The notes under the pieces were generated by a model. The model was not told where the DNA came from, made no database searches, and worked only from the letters and a program-made list of their open reading frames with translations. From Kangsaoukella pontilimi (lineage in GTDB: Bacteria > Pseudomonadota > Alphaproteobacteria > Rhodobacterales > Rhodobacteraceae): 64,000 bases of DNA. Made by a program: the position numbers and the translations under genes. Positions 18,105-26,733 of the stretch are shown piece by piece. Location: NCBI RefSeq assembly GCF_009830125.1, contig NZ_WUPT01000001.1, positions 1,302,001-1,366,000 on the forward strand, in the 5' to 3' direction. Within the stretch, counting starts at the first letter, position 1. Each line of letters begins with the position of its first letter.

Positions 18105-19439
18105 TTACCAGTTGTCCCGGAACCAGCGGACCGCGCGTTTGAACGACCGCGCCGCGCCGTGGTCGATGGGCATCTCGAAATCCCACCACTCGTCCTGCGG
18201 ATGCGCCGCGAACAGACAAAGCCCGACCGCGCTGGCGAAGGCCGCGCCGGTGGTCGCCTGCGGAAGACCCTGTACGCGAAGCGGACGGCCGATCCGGACC
18301 CCCTGCCCGAGGATCTTCGGCGCAAGACCGTCCAGACCTGGGATCTGGCTGGCACCGCCGGTCAGCACGATCTGCTGCGACGGCAGGTACTCGAACCCTG
18401 CCGCATCGAGCCGCGCGCGCACCTCTTCCAAAATTTCCTCGACGCGTGGACGCATGATCCCGATCAGTTCGGCGCGGCTGACCGTGCGGCGGTCATGTTC
18501 CCAGTCGCCGGTCTCGCCGCCCACCTCGATCAGGTCGCGGTCGTCCATGCCGGTGGCCACCACGCCGCCGTGGAAGGTCTTGATCCGTTCGGCCACGGAC
18601 ATCGAGACCTGAAGCCCCTTCGAAATGTCCTGCGTCACGTGATCGCCGCCAAGACGCACGGCGTCGGCATAGATCATGTGCTTCTTGATGAAGATCGACA
18701 GACCCGTGGTCCCGCCGCCCATGTCGATGCACGCCGCGCCGAGCTCCTGCTCGTCCTCGACCAGCGCAGACATGCCCGAGACATAGGCCGACGACGCCAG
18801 CCCCGCGAGTTCGAGATCGCAGCGCTTGAGGCAATAGATCAGGTTCTCCAGAACCGCGGTATCCGCCGTCAGCATGTGCATATCGCAGGCCAGCCGCTGC
18901 CCGATCTGCCCGCGGGGGTCGATCAGGCCCGAGCGATGGTCGAGTGCGAAATTGACCGGCTGAGCATGGAGCACCTCGCGGCCCGGCCCGATATCCGGCA
19001 CCTCGCAGGAGGCAAGCGCGCGGGCCACGTCGTGTTCACGCACCACATCGCCATCGACCAGAACCGTGCCTGCAAGACCATAAGAGCGCGGCTGCCCCCC
19101 CGAGAGGCACGCGATGACATGGTCCACGCGGACATTCGCCATCTTCTGCGCGGCCTGCACGGCAGTACGGATCGCGCGCTCTGTCTCCTGAATGGCGCAG
19201 CTTTCGCCCAGTTCCACGCCCCGAGACCGCGTCGTCGCCGCACCGATCACGCGGAACTTGGTCTGGCCGGCCATGGCGCCGATGCCGTCGCCCGCAAGCA
19301 CATGTTCGGTCCCGTCGAAACGCAGGATCAGACAGGCCACCTTGGACGTGCCCACATCCAGGATCGCCACTACACCGCGCTGGATCGCCGCACGCCGCAT
19401 CGCGCGCATGGCGCGCTGGCTTTCATAAAGATCGGTCAT
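18105..19439 (-). CDS. ftsA: Cell division protein FtsA
   Basis: A 444-aa actin-like ATPase that tethers FtsZ to the membrane. VVAILDVGTSKVACLI is the phosphate-1 motif, CIDMGGGTTGLSIF phosphate-2, and VLTGGASQIPGL the adenosine motif. The C-terminal RSFKRAVRWFRDNW is the amphipathic membrane-binding helix. Its start overlaps the ftsQ stop by four bases (ATGA). Confidence 0.97.
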   Translation of the reverse strand: MTDLYESQRAMRAMRRAAIQRGVVAILDVGTSKVACLILRFDGTEHVLAGDGIGAMAGQTKFRVIGAATTRSRGVELGESCAIQETERAIRTAVQAAQKMANVRVDHVIACLSGGQPRSYGLAGTVLVDGDVVREHDVARALASCEVPDIGPGREVLHAQPVNFALDHRSGLIDPRGQIGQRLACDMHMLTADTAVLENLIYCLKRCDLELAGLASSAYVSGMSALVEDEQELGAACIDMGGGTTGLSIFIKKHMIYADAVRLGGDHVTQDISKGLQVSMSVAERIKTFHGGVVATGMDDRDLIEVGGETGDWEHDRRTVSRAELIGIMRPRVEEILEEVRARLDAAGFEYLPSQQIVLTGGASQIPGLDGLAPKILGQGVRIGRPLRVQGLPQATTGAAFASAVGLCLFAAHPQDEWWDFEMPIDHGAARSFKRAVRWFRDNW

Positions 19440-20302
19440 TCGACTACTGCCTCATAGACTCTTGTTCTTGTTGTCAGGTTTTCCTGCATGGCCGCGTCCG
19501 AAAGGCGCAGAACGGGGCGGCGCGGGTTGCGGAAGTCGATCGCCACAATGTCCCGCGCCAAGAGATCCTGCGCATGGTCCAGCGCCATGACGCGCTTCAT
19601 CGCGGTAACGGCGTCGTCTTCGGGCAGCATAATGATCTGATCCCGGTCGAGCAGAACGTCCCAGCGACGCTCGCCCATGCGGCGGAGCGCGCGGAAACGC
19701 TCCGTGACGGGTGCGGCCGCCTCGATGATCTCCAGCGCCTCGGCCACCTCGGCCCCGGCGCCAGCCCCAAGGATCAGCGGCAGATCCAGACGGTCGGCGC
19801 GGGCGTCCAGCGGCTGAACCCGATGCCCCTCGGCATCGACGAGAACAAGACCGGTCGCGCGGCGCCAGACCGCCACCGGAACCCGCTCGACCACGGTGAC
19901 GGCAAGCACGCCGCCGCCCCGTATCTGCACGCTGGCGCTTGCGACGGCGTCGATTTCCTCGACCGCTTCGCGAAGCGTGTCCAGTTCCAGGTCGAAAGAC
20001 GACACGGGAAAGTCGACAGGCAGGATGTCGCGCACCTCGGCCTCGATTTCGGGCGAGCCGGTCTCGACCACCATCATGCGGACCATGAATTCCGGGCGTT
20101 CCTCCACCTGCCGGCGGAGCTCGGCCACCCGCTCGGCCAACGCATCGCGGCGCGCCTCGTCCGAGGCCCAGATGGAGACACCCGCCACAATCAGAAGAAC
20201 CGGCAAGCCATAGCGCAGGAACAGCCTGAACCGGGGCGTCAGCATCAGCCGGTTCATGCGATATGCCATCCGCGACGGTGCCGGGTCCTTCATCGGTCGC
20301 AT
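19436..20302 (-). CDS. ftsQ: Cell division protein FtsQ
   Basis: A 288-aa bitopic membrane protein of the divisome. It has a basic cytoplasmic N-terminus, one membrane segment at about residues 29-47 ([19 protein letters not shown]), then a periplasmic POTRA domain around 70-145 with [20 protein letters not shown] beta domain follows to the C-terminus. The start overlaps the 3' end of ddl by 13 bases. An ATG a few codons in (MKDPAPS, 20293) is an alternative. Confidence 0.95.
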   Translation of the reverse strand: MRPMKDPAPSRMAYRMNRLMLTPRFRLFLRYGLPVLLIVAGVSIWASDEARRDALAERVAELRRQVEERPEFMVRMMVVETGSPEIEAEVRDILPVDFPVSSFDLELDTLREAVEEIDAVASASVQIRGGGVLAVTVVERVPVAVWRRATGLVLVDAEGHRVQPLDARADRLDLPLILGAGAGAEVAEALEIIEAAAPVTERFRALRRMGERRWDVLLDRDQIIMLPEDDAVTAMKRVMALDHAQDLLARDIVAIDFRNPRRPVLRLSDAAMQENLTTRTRVYEAVVE

Positions 20303-21207
20303 GAGGCATCCTCCACCATCCAGCGGCAGAGCTCGGGGAAACCGATCCCCTTGACCCCTGCCTGCTCCGGCACCAGAGAGGTCGGCGTCATGCCCGGCTG
20401 GGTGTTGATTTCAAGCACGACAAGCCCGTCAGCGCCCAGATCGGGATTCCAGCGAAAGTCCGTCCGGCTCACCCCCTTGCAGCCCAGAACTTCATGCGCG
20501 CGGATCGCGTACTCCTCGCAGAGCGCGGTGATCTCGTCGGGGATCTCCGCCGGGACCACGTGCCGCGACCCGCCGGGCGCGTATTTCGCGTGATAGTCGT
20601 ACCAGCCGTCAGTCAGGATCTCGGTCACGCCAAGCGCCCGGTCGCCCATCACGCTCGTCGTCAGTTCGCGGCCCGGAATATAGGTCTCGACCATGAGCCT
20701 GTCGGGCATGTCCTCGGCGATGGCCGGCGGGCCGTTCGCTCCTTCCAGCACGAGGTAAATGCCGACCGACGACCCCTCGTTTCGGGGCTTGATGACGTAG
20801 GGCGGCTTCATCACATGCCCGGCAGCGATCTCGGATTTGCTGCGCACGACGCTCTCGGTCACCGGGATGCCGGCACTTCGAAAGACGTCCTTCGTCCGCT
20901 CCTTGTCCATGGCAAGGGCCGAGGCCAGAACGCCGGAATGGGTATAGGGAATGCGGAGCCACTCGAGAATGCCCTGCACGCAACCATCCTCGCCCCAGCG
21001 ACCGTGAAGCGCGTTGAAGGCGACGTCGGGACGCAGGTCTTCAAGACGCCGGGCAAGGTCCGCTCCGGCGTCCAGTTCGATCACCTCGTAAAGTCCTGTT
21101 TCCCGCAAGGCTGCCGCGCATTCGCACCCTGATGACAGAGACACCTCGCGCTCTGCCGAGGGGCCGCCCATCAGGACCACAACCTTGGGGGATGCCCTGC
21201 TCGACAT
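20290..21207 (-). CDS. ddl: D-alanine--D-alanine ligase
   Basis: A 305-aa ATP-grasp ligase that makes D-Ala-D-Ala for peptidoglycan precursors. [16 protein letters not shown] is the N-terminal signature. [12 protein letters not shown] and [11 protein letters not shown] are the substrate and ATP-binding segments, and [13 protein letters not shown] near the C-terminus is the metal-binding motif. Located between murB and ftsQ, the common dcw order. Confidence 0.97.
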   Translation of the reverse strand: MSSRASPKVVVLMGGPSAEREVSLSSGCECAAALRETGLYEVIELDAGADLARRLEDLRPDVAFNALHGRWGEDGCVQGILEWLRIPYTHSGVLASALAMDKERTKDVFRSAGIPVTESVVRSKSEIAAGHVMKPPYVIKPRNEGSSVGIYLVLEGANGPPAIAEDMPDRLMVETYIPGRELTTSVMGDRALGVTEILTDGWYDYHAKYAPGGSRHVVPAEIPDEITALCEEYAIRAHEVLGCKGVSRTDFRWNPDLGADGLVVLEINTQPGMTPTSLVPEQAGVKGIGFPELCRWMVEDASCDR

Positions 21208-21255
21208 TCCCGCCTTGTCTTTCTTGTCGAAGAGCCGTTTGCGGCCCTCTTGGTT

Positions 21256-22194
21256 TTACTCTGCCTCAGGGGCCGGTTCGCCGACCCTCATGATTTCCCA
21301 TTCTAATCTGATTCCCGAATGCGAGAGAACCCTTTCCCGCACCTCTTCGCCCAGACCTTCCAGATCGGCCGCCGTCGCGCCGCCGGTATTCACCAGAAAG
21401 TTCGAATGCATCTCGGACATCTGCGCCCCGCCCCGGCGCGCGCCGCGCATGCCGGCGTCGTCGATCACTTTCCAAGCCTTCAGGTCATGCACGTCATCGG
21501 CTCGTCCGGTCGAGCTGAACCCTGCCGGGTTTCGGAACGTGGAGCCTGCCGTCAGCGCCTTGGTAGGCTGGGTGGCGTCGCGCTTTGCAAGCTGGGCCTC
21601 CATCGTTGCGGCCAACGCCTCCGGGTCGCCCTCGGGGGCGTCGAAAGTGGCGCGGGTCAGAACGCAGCCTTCGGGCAGATCGCTTTGCCGGTAGCGGAAG
21701 TTCAGATCGGCGGCCGGAATCGTCACGACCTCGCCCGAGCGCGTCACAGCCTCGACCTCGACCAGACGGTCGGCGGTATACGTACCATAGCAGCCCGCGT
21801 TCATCCGCACCGCGCCGCCAATGGCACCGGGGATCGTGCGCAGATAGGTCAGGTCGCGCCCGGCCTCTGCCGCCTTTCGCGCGACGTGAGCGTCAAGCGC
21901 GGCGGCCCCCGCATGGACCAGATTGCCGTCTATCTCGATCCCGGCGAAAGCGCGGCCCAGCCGGATGACCACGGCCCGCAAGCCGCCGTCCCGCACGATC
22001 AGGTTCGAGCCGACCCCCATCGGGAAGACCGCCACGTCCGGCGGCAAGGCGGCAAGGAACGCGGACAGGTCATCGCGATCGGCGGGCAGGAACAGCCAGT
22101 CGGCAGGCCCGCCCACGCGAAGCCACGTCAGCCCCGAAAGGTCGTAGTCAGGCGTCAGCCGCCCGCGCACCTCAATATCCGCAACATCAGTCAT
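21256..22194 (-). CDS. murB: UDP-N-acetylenolpyruvoylglucosamine reductase
   Basis: A 312-aa FAD enzyme that reduces UDP-GlcNAc-enolpyruvate to UDP-MurNAc. [14 protein letters not shown] and [13 protein letters not shown] bind [19 protein letters not shown] is the central motif, FRYRQSDLP is conserved, and GSTFRNP carries the catalytic Ser. Length and motif order fit a type I MurB. Upstream neighbours are three small membrane-protein genes rather than murC, which is not in the window. Confidence 0.97.
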   Translation of the reverse strand: MTDVADIEVRGRLTPDYDLSGLTWLRVGGPADWLFLPADRDDLSAFLAALPPDVAVFPMGVGSNLIVRDGGLRAVVIRLGRAFAGIEIDGNLVHAGAAALDAHVARKAAEAGRDLTYLRTIPGAIGGAVRMNAGCYGTYTADRLVEVEAVTRSGEVVTIPAADLNFRYRQSDLPEGCVLTRATFDAPEGDPEALAATMEAQLAKRDATQPTKALTAGSTFRNPAGFSSTGRADDVHDLKAWKVIDDAGMRGARRGGAQMSEMHSNFLVNTGGATAADLEGLGEEVRERVLSHSGIRLEWEIMRVGEPAPEAE

Positions 22195-22248
22195 GGATGC
22201 GGGCTAGCACTTGCGGGTTGCTTAGACAATTCGGAACGCCCGACCGCG

Positions 22249-22443
22249 CTAGTCGCAGCCGCCGTCACCATCCCCGCCGTAGGAGCCTCCCGCGTCGCCG
22301 CCCCCGTCGCGGCGGGACGGCCAGGCCCCGATATAGCCCAGCCAGCACCGCATGGCGATCAGGGCAACGGCCCCGAAGATGATGCCCTTGGATGCCGGGG
22401 GCAGCGCCATGAAGTCCGAAACCATGTTCCGCAGGTCTTCCAT
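22249..22443 (-). CDS. Small single-pass membrane protein, Gly/Asp-rich tail
   Basis: A 64-aa open frame starting MEDLRNMVSDF. It has one hydrophobic segment (about residues 18-40, SKGIIFGAVALIAM) and a tail of repeated Gly, Asp and Ser ending GGDGDGGCD. I do not recognise a family. It lies in line between a DUF2484 gene (10-base gap) and murB (54-base gap) on the same strand, which favours a real gene co-transcribed with cell-wall genes. The start is the first ATG of the frame near the expected spot. Confidence 0.55.
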   Translation of the reverse strand: MEDLRNMVSDFMALPPASKGIIFGAVALIAMRCWLGYIGAWPSRRDGGGDAGGSYGGDGDGGCD

Positions 22444-22453
22444 CGGATCAGTG

Positions 22454-22729
22454 TCAGCCGCCCTGGCCGCTGTCGCAAGCCGTTTTCCGGAACGGGGCCA
22501 TGCACCAGCGGAGCAGATACCTGACAGGCCAGCGCAGGACGGAACAGGCGCCAAGGAACACGGCAAGCGCGACCCATGGTCCGTTGTCATGGACCACCCA
22601 GACGAGGATCGGCAGCCCGAGCGCGATCAGGACATAGGCCTGCGGCCAGTGCTTGTAGCGCGACGGGATCATGCCAGTGACATTGGCCACGATGAGCCAG
22701 CCGAAGGCGGCAATCAGCGAAAAATTCAC
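22454..22729 (-). CDS. DUF2484 family membrane protein (second copy)
   Basis: About 91 aa with three predicted membrane segments (FSLIAAFGWLIVANVTGMI; YVLIALGLPILVWVV; PWVALAVFLGACSVL). DUF2484 is a Rhodobacteraceae family of unknown function found in the mur gene region. I chose the GTG at 22729 because it overlaps the preceding stop (GTGA) and has GGGAGGGG at good spacing. A start at 22744 would be inside the upstream gene. The C-terminus LRWPVRYL parallels FRNPLKYL in its neighbour, so the two are paralogues. Confidence 0.75.
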   Translation of the reverse strand: MNFSLIAAFGWLIVANVTGMIPSRYKHWPQAYVLIALGLPILVWVVHDNGPWVALAVFLGACSVLRWPVRYLLRWCMAPFRKTACDSGQGG

Positions 22730-22980
22730 GCCGGCCCCTCCCACGGTTTTCCCATGGCCCTGTACGCAAGATATTTCAGCGGGTTACGGAACATCGACAG
22801 GAAGGCGAGAGTGCCGACCAGCATCGGGACGACGCCGTGCAGCATCGCGATCCACCCCAACAGGACCGGCGCGGCGATCAGAAGCGCTATTCCAGGCGGG
22901 TATTGCCAGCGCATCGGCAGCAAGGCCACGACGGTGGCGGCGATGGCCCAAAGACTGGCGGCGATCAGGGCGGGACTCAT
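22726..22980 (-). CDS. DUF2484 family membrane protein (first copy)
   Basis: An 84-aa protein with about three hydrophobic helices (ALIAASLWAIAATVVALL; GIALLIAAPVLLGWIAML; VVPMLVGTLAFLSMF), then the conserved FRNPLKYLAYRAMG. DUF2484 has no known function. It starts a tight three-gene set of small membrane proteins ahead of murB; its stop overlaps the GTG of the next gene. In relatives these genes sit between murC and murB, so a role linked to peptidoglycan precursor enzymes is plausible but unproven. Confidence 0.8.
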   Translation of the reverse strand: MSPALIAASLWAIAATVVALLPMRWQYPPGIALLIAAPVLLGWIAMLHGVVPMLVGTLAFLSMFRNPLKYLAYRAMGKPWEGPA

Positions 22981-23039
22981 GACAGACTTCCTTTCGCGGC
23001 GACCCTAAAGCGCGAATGCGGCAGGAATTTGGAACGCCG

Positions 23040-24122
23040 TCAGAAGAGGCTCAGTTGATCTCCCGCTTGCGGCGGAGGTCGAAAAAGGTCGGTTCTGAGC
23101 GGCGTCAGAGGCTGGTCAAGCCCCAGACGCCGCGTGGCGACGGCGAAGCGGTGCCGGACCAGATCAGCGAACGGCCCTTCGCCCGTCATCCGCTTTCCCC
23201 ATTCCGGGTCATAGTCCCGCCCCCCGTGAAGCGACCTGACCCGCCCCATGATCCGCGCCGCACGGTCGGGAAACTGCTCTTCGACCCATTCGCGGAACAA
23301 CTCCGACACCTCGCGCGGAAGCCGCAGCATGACCCAGCTTGCGGCCTGAGCGCCAGCCTTTGCGCCGGCCTCAAGAATGGCCTCAAGCTCGTGATCGGTG
23401 AGCGCGGGCACCACGGGCGCCACCATCACCCGCACCGGAATGCCGGCGTCGGACAGTCTCCGGATGGTCTGAAGGCGGCGCGCGGGGGCTGGCACGCGCG
23501 GCTCCATCGCGCGCGAAACCTCGGGATCGAGCGTCGTGACGCTGATCCCCACATGGGTCAGCCCGACCCGCGCCATGTCCGACAGGATATCGATGTCACG
23601 CTCGATCAGGCTGCCCTTGGTGACGATGCCGACCGGATGCCGGAAATCCCGCAGCACCTTAAGGATACGGCGCATGATCTGATGCGTCTTTTCAATAGGT
23701 TGGTAAGGGTCAGTGTTGGTGCCTATGGCGATGACGGCGGGCCGGTAACTCTTCGCGCGCAGCTCCCGCACCAGCGCCTCGGGCGCCTCAGGCCGGGCGA
23801 TCAGGCGGGTCTCGAAATCGAGACCCGGCGACAGGCCCAGATAGGCGTGCGTGGGCCGGGCGAAGCAGTAGATGCAGCCATGCTCGCAGCCCCGGTAAGG
23901 ATTGATCGACCGGTCGAAGGGCACATCCGGCGAGGCATTCCGCGTAATGACGCTTCTTGGCCGCTCAAGGTCGACCGTGGTTCTAAGCGTGGGCACGTCC
24001 TCGGGGATGTCCCAGCCATCGGAAACGGCCTCGCGGTCGTGGCGCTCGAACCGGCCGGGACGGTTCGTCCGCGCCGCGCGGCCGCGCGCGCCAAAGTCCG
24101 GGTGTCTGTCAGGGGACGTCAT
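23040..24122 (-). CDS. PA0069-type radical SAM protein (SplB-like), with beta-clamp motif
   Basis: A 360-aa radical SAM enzyme of the PA0069/Rv2578c group, distantly related to spore photoproduct lyase. The iron-sulfur motif is C79, C83 and C86 in YRGCEHGCIYCFAR. IAIGTNTDPYQP and GISVTTLDP are typical SAM-barrel segments. Its last residues, DQLSLF, contain a full match to the sliding-clamp binding pentapeptide QL(S/D)LF. A LexA-type box lies 17 bases upstream of the ATG at 24122. Substrate unknown; a DNA-damage role is inferred from those two signals. The frame is open to 24161, but that extra part runs through the LexA box. Confidence 0.85.
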   Translation of the reverse strand: MTSPDRHPDFGARGRAARTNRPGRFERHDREAVSDGWDIPEDVPTLRTTVDLERPRSVITRNASPDVPFDRSINPYRGCEHGCIYCFARPTHAYLGLSPGLDFETRLIARPEAPEALVRELRAKSYRPAVIAIGTNTDPYQPIEKTHQIMRRILKVLRDFRHPVGIVTKGSLIERDIDILSDMARVGLTHVGISVTTLDPEVSRAMEPRVPAPARRLQTIRRLSDAGIPVRVMVAPVVPALTDHELEAILEAGAKAGAQAASWVMLRLPREVSELFREWVEEQFPDRAARIMGRVRSLHGGRDYDPEWGKRMTGEGPFADLVRHRFAVATRRLGLDQPLTPLRTDLFRPPPQAGDQLSLF

Positions 24123-24138
24123 GGTACTGCGCAAAATG

Positions 24139-24153
24139 GAACAAAAAGTGAAC
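24139..24153 (-). promoter_or_regulatory. LexA (SOS) box
   Basis: On the minus strand this reads GTTC-ACTTTTT-GTTC, an exact match to GTTC-N7-GTTC, the alphaproteobacterial LexA operator. It lies 16-31 bases upstream of the radical SAM start codon, where it would block the promoter. The divergent corrinoid gene starts 227 bases away and is less likely to be its target. Confidence 0.75.
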
Positions 24154-24380
24154 ATATGCAATCCCGAAACACCTCACCCCTCGTCTGCAGACGTCCTGCA
24201 ACATGAGCGAAAGCGAAGAATGTCCCGCGAAATCTTCATTAGCCTCTGCGCCGTTTCACCGCTAAAGGTCGCGGAAACAGCGGCCTGTGTCGCAAATGCC
24301 CAAGTGTCCGGGCGCTTTCGTGGCAAAAGCTCAGTCATGTGTTGCCCGCTAGCGGCGGCGCCCTTTGAAGGAACGACGAC

Positions 24381-25088
24381 ATGTCCGACGATCAGGACGA
24401 CGATATCATCCTCAGCGAGCTCGAAGATGAAGAGCTCGTTCTTCAGATGCATGACGACCTTTACGACGGTCTGAAGGAAGAGATCGAAGAGGGTGTGAAC
24501 ATCCTGCTGGAACGTGGCTGGGAACCGTATGAGGTCCTGACCGAAGCGCTGGTGGGCGGCATGACCATCGTCGGGCGCGATTTCCGGGACGGAATCCTTT
24601 TCGTGCCCGAAGTTCTTCTGGCCGCGAACGCGATGAAGGCAGGCATGGCCATCCTGAAGCCCCTCCTCGTCGAGACCGGCGCGCCCCGCATGGGCAAGAT
24701 GGTGATCGGTACGGTCAAGGGGGACATTCACGACATCGGCAAGAACCTGGTCTCGATGATGATGGAGGGCGCAGGCTTTGAAGTCGTGGACCTGGGTATC
24801 AACAACGCGGTCGAGTCCTATCTCGAGGCACTCAAGAGCGAAGAGGCGGACATTCTCGGGATGTCGGCCCTGCTGACCACGACGATGCCCTACATGAAGG
24901 TTGTTATCGACACGATGAAGGCCGAGGGCATTCGCGACGATTACATCATCCTGGTGGGCGGCGCCCCGCTGAACGAGGAATTCGGCAAGGCGATCGGCGC
25001 CGACGCCTATTGCCGTGACGCGGCTGTGGCGGTGGAGACAGCCAAGGAATTCATCGCCCGGAAGCACAACCAGCTCGCGGCCGGATAA
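24381..25088 (+). CDS. Cobalamin-binding corrinoid protein (MetH B12-module/MtbC-like)
   Basis: A 235-aa corrinoid protein. An acidic N-terminus leads into a four-helix cap (about 20-100, GVNILLERGWEPYEVLTEALVGGM). Then comes the B12-binding Rossmann domain with GTVKGDIHDIGKN, where H117 is the lower cobalt ligand, followed by SALLTTTMP and ILVGGAPL. It carries methyl groups between a methyltransferase and an acceptor. No methyltransferase is fused to it. It is followed by DUF1638, a family often found near corrinoid proteins. With the homocysteine methyltransferase at 11335 it may form a split B12-dependent methionine synthase; a methylamine role is the alternative. AAGGAACG precedes the ATG. 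Confidence 0.92.
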   Translation: MSDDQDDDIILSELEDEELVLQMHDDLYDGLKEEIEEGVNILLERGWEPYEVLTEALVGGMTIVGRDFRDGILFVPEVLLAANAMKAGMAILKPLLVETGAPRMGKMVIGTVKGDIHDIGKNLVSMMMEGAGFEVVDLGINNAVESYLEALKSEEADILGMSALLTTTMPYMKVVIDTMKAEGIRDDYIILVGGAPLNEEFGKAIGADAYCRDAAVAVETAKEFIARKHNQLAAG

Positions 25089-25156
25089 GGGGTGGAAGGG
25101 GGCGCTGCCCCCGCGCCCGTGCCGGGCGCTCCCCCGGGATTTTCCGGACCCAAAGA
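25089..25156 (+). repeat. Intergenic hairpin repeat, degenerate copy 2
   Basis: Between the corrinoid gene and DUF1638. Stem GGGGGC/GCCCCC (25098-25103 and 25107-25112) with loop GCT, then CCCCCGGGATTTTCC and CCAAAGAATG running into the next start codon. It keeps the layout of the copies at 5567 and 48813 but with changes in the GGAGTATTT part. Confidence 0.5.
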
Positions 25157-25834
25157 ATGGCAGAGGACGCGCTCGACATGACGACCCTGCCCAATGACCG
25201 GACACTCACCTATGACGGGCTGAACGCCAAGGCGGGCGGACGCGTCCTCGTGATCGCGTGCGGCGCGCTCGCGCGCGAGATTCTCGCGGTTCTGAGGTTG
25301 AACGGGCTGAATCACGTCGATCTTCAGTGCCTGCCCGCGATCCTCCATAACCATCCCGACCGGATTGTCCCAGCGCTTCGCGACGCGGTAGAGGCCGCAG
25401 AGGGGCGGTACCGGCGCATCTTCATCGGCTACGGAGATTGCGGCACCGGCGGCGGGCTGGAGCGAGCGGCGGCCGAGATGGGGGTCGAGATGCTGCCGGG
25501 TGCCCACTGCTACGCCTTCTTCGAGGGGGTAGAGGCCTTTGCCGCACGCGCCGAGGACGAGTTCACCGCCTTCTACCTAACCGACTTCCTCGCCCGTCAG
25601 TTCGACGCCTTCGTGTGGGAGCCATTGGGCCTGGACCGTCATCCCGAATTGAGGGATGCCTATTTCGGGCATTACGAGAAGCTGGTCTATCAGGCACAGA
25701 CCGATGACCCGGACCTGACGGAGAAGGCGGAAGAGGCGGCCGCGCGCCTTGGCCTCATCTTCGAGCGACGACAGACAGGGTATGGCGATCTGGAACGCAC
25801 ACTTCTGCGCTTTGCAGGGGATGGTCAGGCTTAA
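25157..25834 (+). CDS. DUF1638 domain protein
   Basis: A 225-aa protein whose core starts VLVIACGALAREI and continues HVDLQCLPAILHNHP and IFIGYGDCGTGG, the DUF1638 pattern. Conserved Cys and His residues suggest a metal or corrinoid role, but the function is not established. Its position directly after a corrinoid protein supports a part in methyl transfer or corrinoid maintenance. The start is ATG 25157; a second ATG at 25190 is possible. The last codons overlap a CtrA-type box. Confidence 0.8.
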   Translation: MAEDALDMTTLPNDRTLTYDGLNAKAGGRVLVIACGALAREILAVLRLNGLNHVDLQCLPAILHNHPDRIVPALRDAVEAAEGRYRRIFIGYGDCGTGGGLERAAAEMGVEMLPGAHCYAFFEGVEAFAARAEDEFTAFYLTDFLARQFDAFVWEPLGLDRHPELRDAYFGHYEKLVYQAQTDDPDLTEKAEEAAARLGLIFERRQTGYGDLERTLLRFAGDGQA

Positions 25835-25845
25835 CACGACATTAA
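25831..25845 (+). promoter_or_regulatory. CtrA-type box
   Basis: TTAA-CACGACA-TTAA, an exact match to the CtrA consensus TTAA-N7-TTAA, at the stop codon of DUF1638. It lies 45 bases upstream of the ATG of the small secreted-protein gene at 25891, so that gene is the likely target. Confidence 0.55.
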
Positions 25846-25890
25846 GGCTTCCGGGCGACTGTGCCGCCAAACGCGGACCGAAAGCCCCCG

Positions 25891-26256
25891 ATGCCCCTGA
25901 CCCTTCGACACTCCTTGTTCTGTCTGGCTGCCTGCCTTGCGGCGCCGCCATCTCACGCCGCGACGCTTGCGCCCACAGAGGCGGCGTCGGCGATCACTGC
26001 GCCGTCGGGTGCCGGCCCTGCCTTTGTCACGCGTGAGGTCTTCGCTGCCGCGTTCGGCTCTTTCGCGCAGCATCACGTTACGGCGCCACCACCGCCGCCG
26101 AAAGACGGCGCGCTGACGCTCTGGATCGCACTGATCTGCGGTGGAACTACGGCGGCTCTTGCGCCCGCCCGCTTGGTCCGGCGCTACGCCTTGCTGGCAG
26201 CCTCCGCCAGGTCGCGGACCCGCTGGACCATGGCGCTGAGGCCGTTCGACCGCTGA
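25891..26256 (+). CDS. Putative small exported protein
   Basis: A 121-aa open frame beginning MPLTLRHSLFCLAACLAAPPSHAATLAP, a good Sec signal with likely cleavage after SHA. An Ala/Pro-rich middle (APPPPPK) and one C-terminal hydrophobic segment (ALTLWIALICGGTTAALAPA) follow, then a basic tail. This layout suggests a membrane-anchored or sorted protein. I recognise no family. Its 3' end overlaps the convergent sufE by 73 bases, which lowers confidence in the last residues. A CtrA box upstream supports expression of the frame. Confidence 0.45.
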   Translation: MPLTLRHSLFCLAACLAAPPSHAATLAPTEAASAITAPSGAGPAFVTREVFAAAFGSFAQHHVTAPPPPPKDGALTLWIALICGGTTAALAPARLVRRYALLAASARSRTRWTMALRPFDR

Positions 26257-26612
26257 GAAGACAGGTGGTCGTTCAGACCAAGACGTCCCAGCTCGGCGGG
26301 CGCATCGACCTTCAGCGCCTCGTCCGCCGTCAGACCGCTGTACAGCGCGATCAGGATGGCGATCAGGCCGCGCACGATCATGGCGTCGCTGTCGCCCCGG
26401 AAGCGGATCACGGCGCCCGGCCCGGCACCGTCAATCTCGGGGGCAAGCCAGACCTGGCTCGCGCAGCCTTCGACCTTCGTGGCGGGAACACGCAACCCTT
26501 CGTCCAGGGGCGGCATCGCCTTGCCCAGGTCGATGACATGGCGATAGCGGTCCTCCCAATCATCGAGAAAGTCGAACGTGTCCGCGATGTCTTCGAAAGC
26601 CTCAGTGGCCAT
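26184..26612 (-). CDS. sufE: SufE-family cysteine desulfuration protein
   Basis: A 142-aa SufE homologue, which accepts sulfur from the desulfurase SufS and passes it to the Fe-S scaffold. FLDDWEDRYRHVIDLGK is the N-terminal motif, VEGCASQVWL carries the catalytic Cys, and RGDSDAMIVRGL is conserved. Length is normal. It is alone, without other suf genes nearby, as is usual in this family. It overlaps the small exported-protein frame at its 3' end. Confidence 0.95.
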   Translation of the reverse strand: MATEAFEDIADTFDFLDDWEDRYRHVIDLGKAMPPLDEGLRVPATKVEGCASQVWLAPEIDGAGPGAVIRFRGDSDAMIVRGLIAILIALYSGLTADEALKVDAPAELGRLGLNDHLSSQRSNGLSAMVQRVRDLAEAASKA

Positions 26613-26733
26613 GGCGCCCTCCAGTCTGAGCGAGACCTAAAACGACCGCGCGCAAAGGTCCAGCGCCCGCGTTTTTACGATTCCGCCAGACGGCGCGATG
26701 CGCTAGCAAGGGGGAACGACCGAGAGGGACGGG

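Noticed and set aside
24154-24380. Cobalamin riboswitch before the corrinoid gene
   Set aside because: No recognisable B12-box sequence or extended multi-stem structure.
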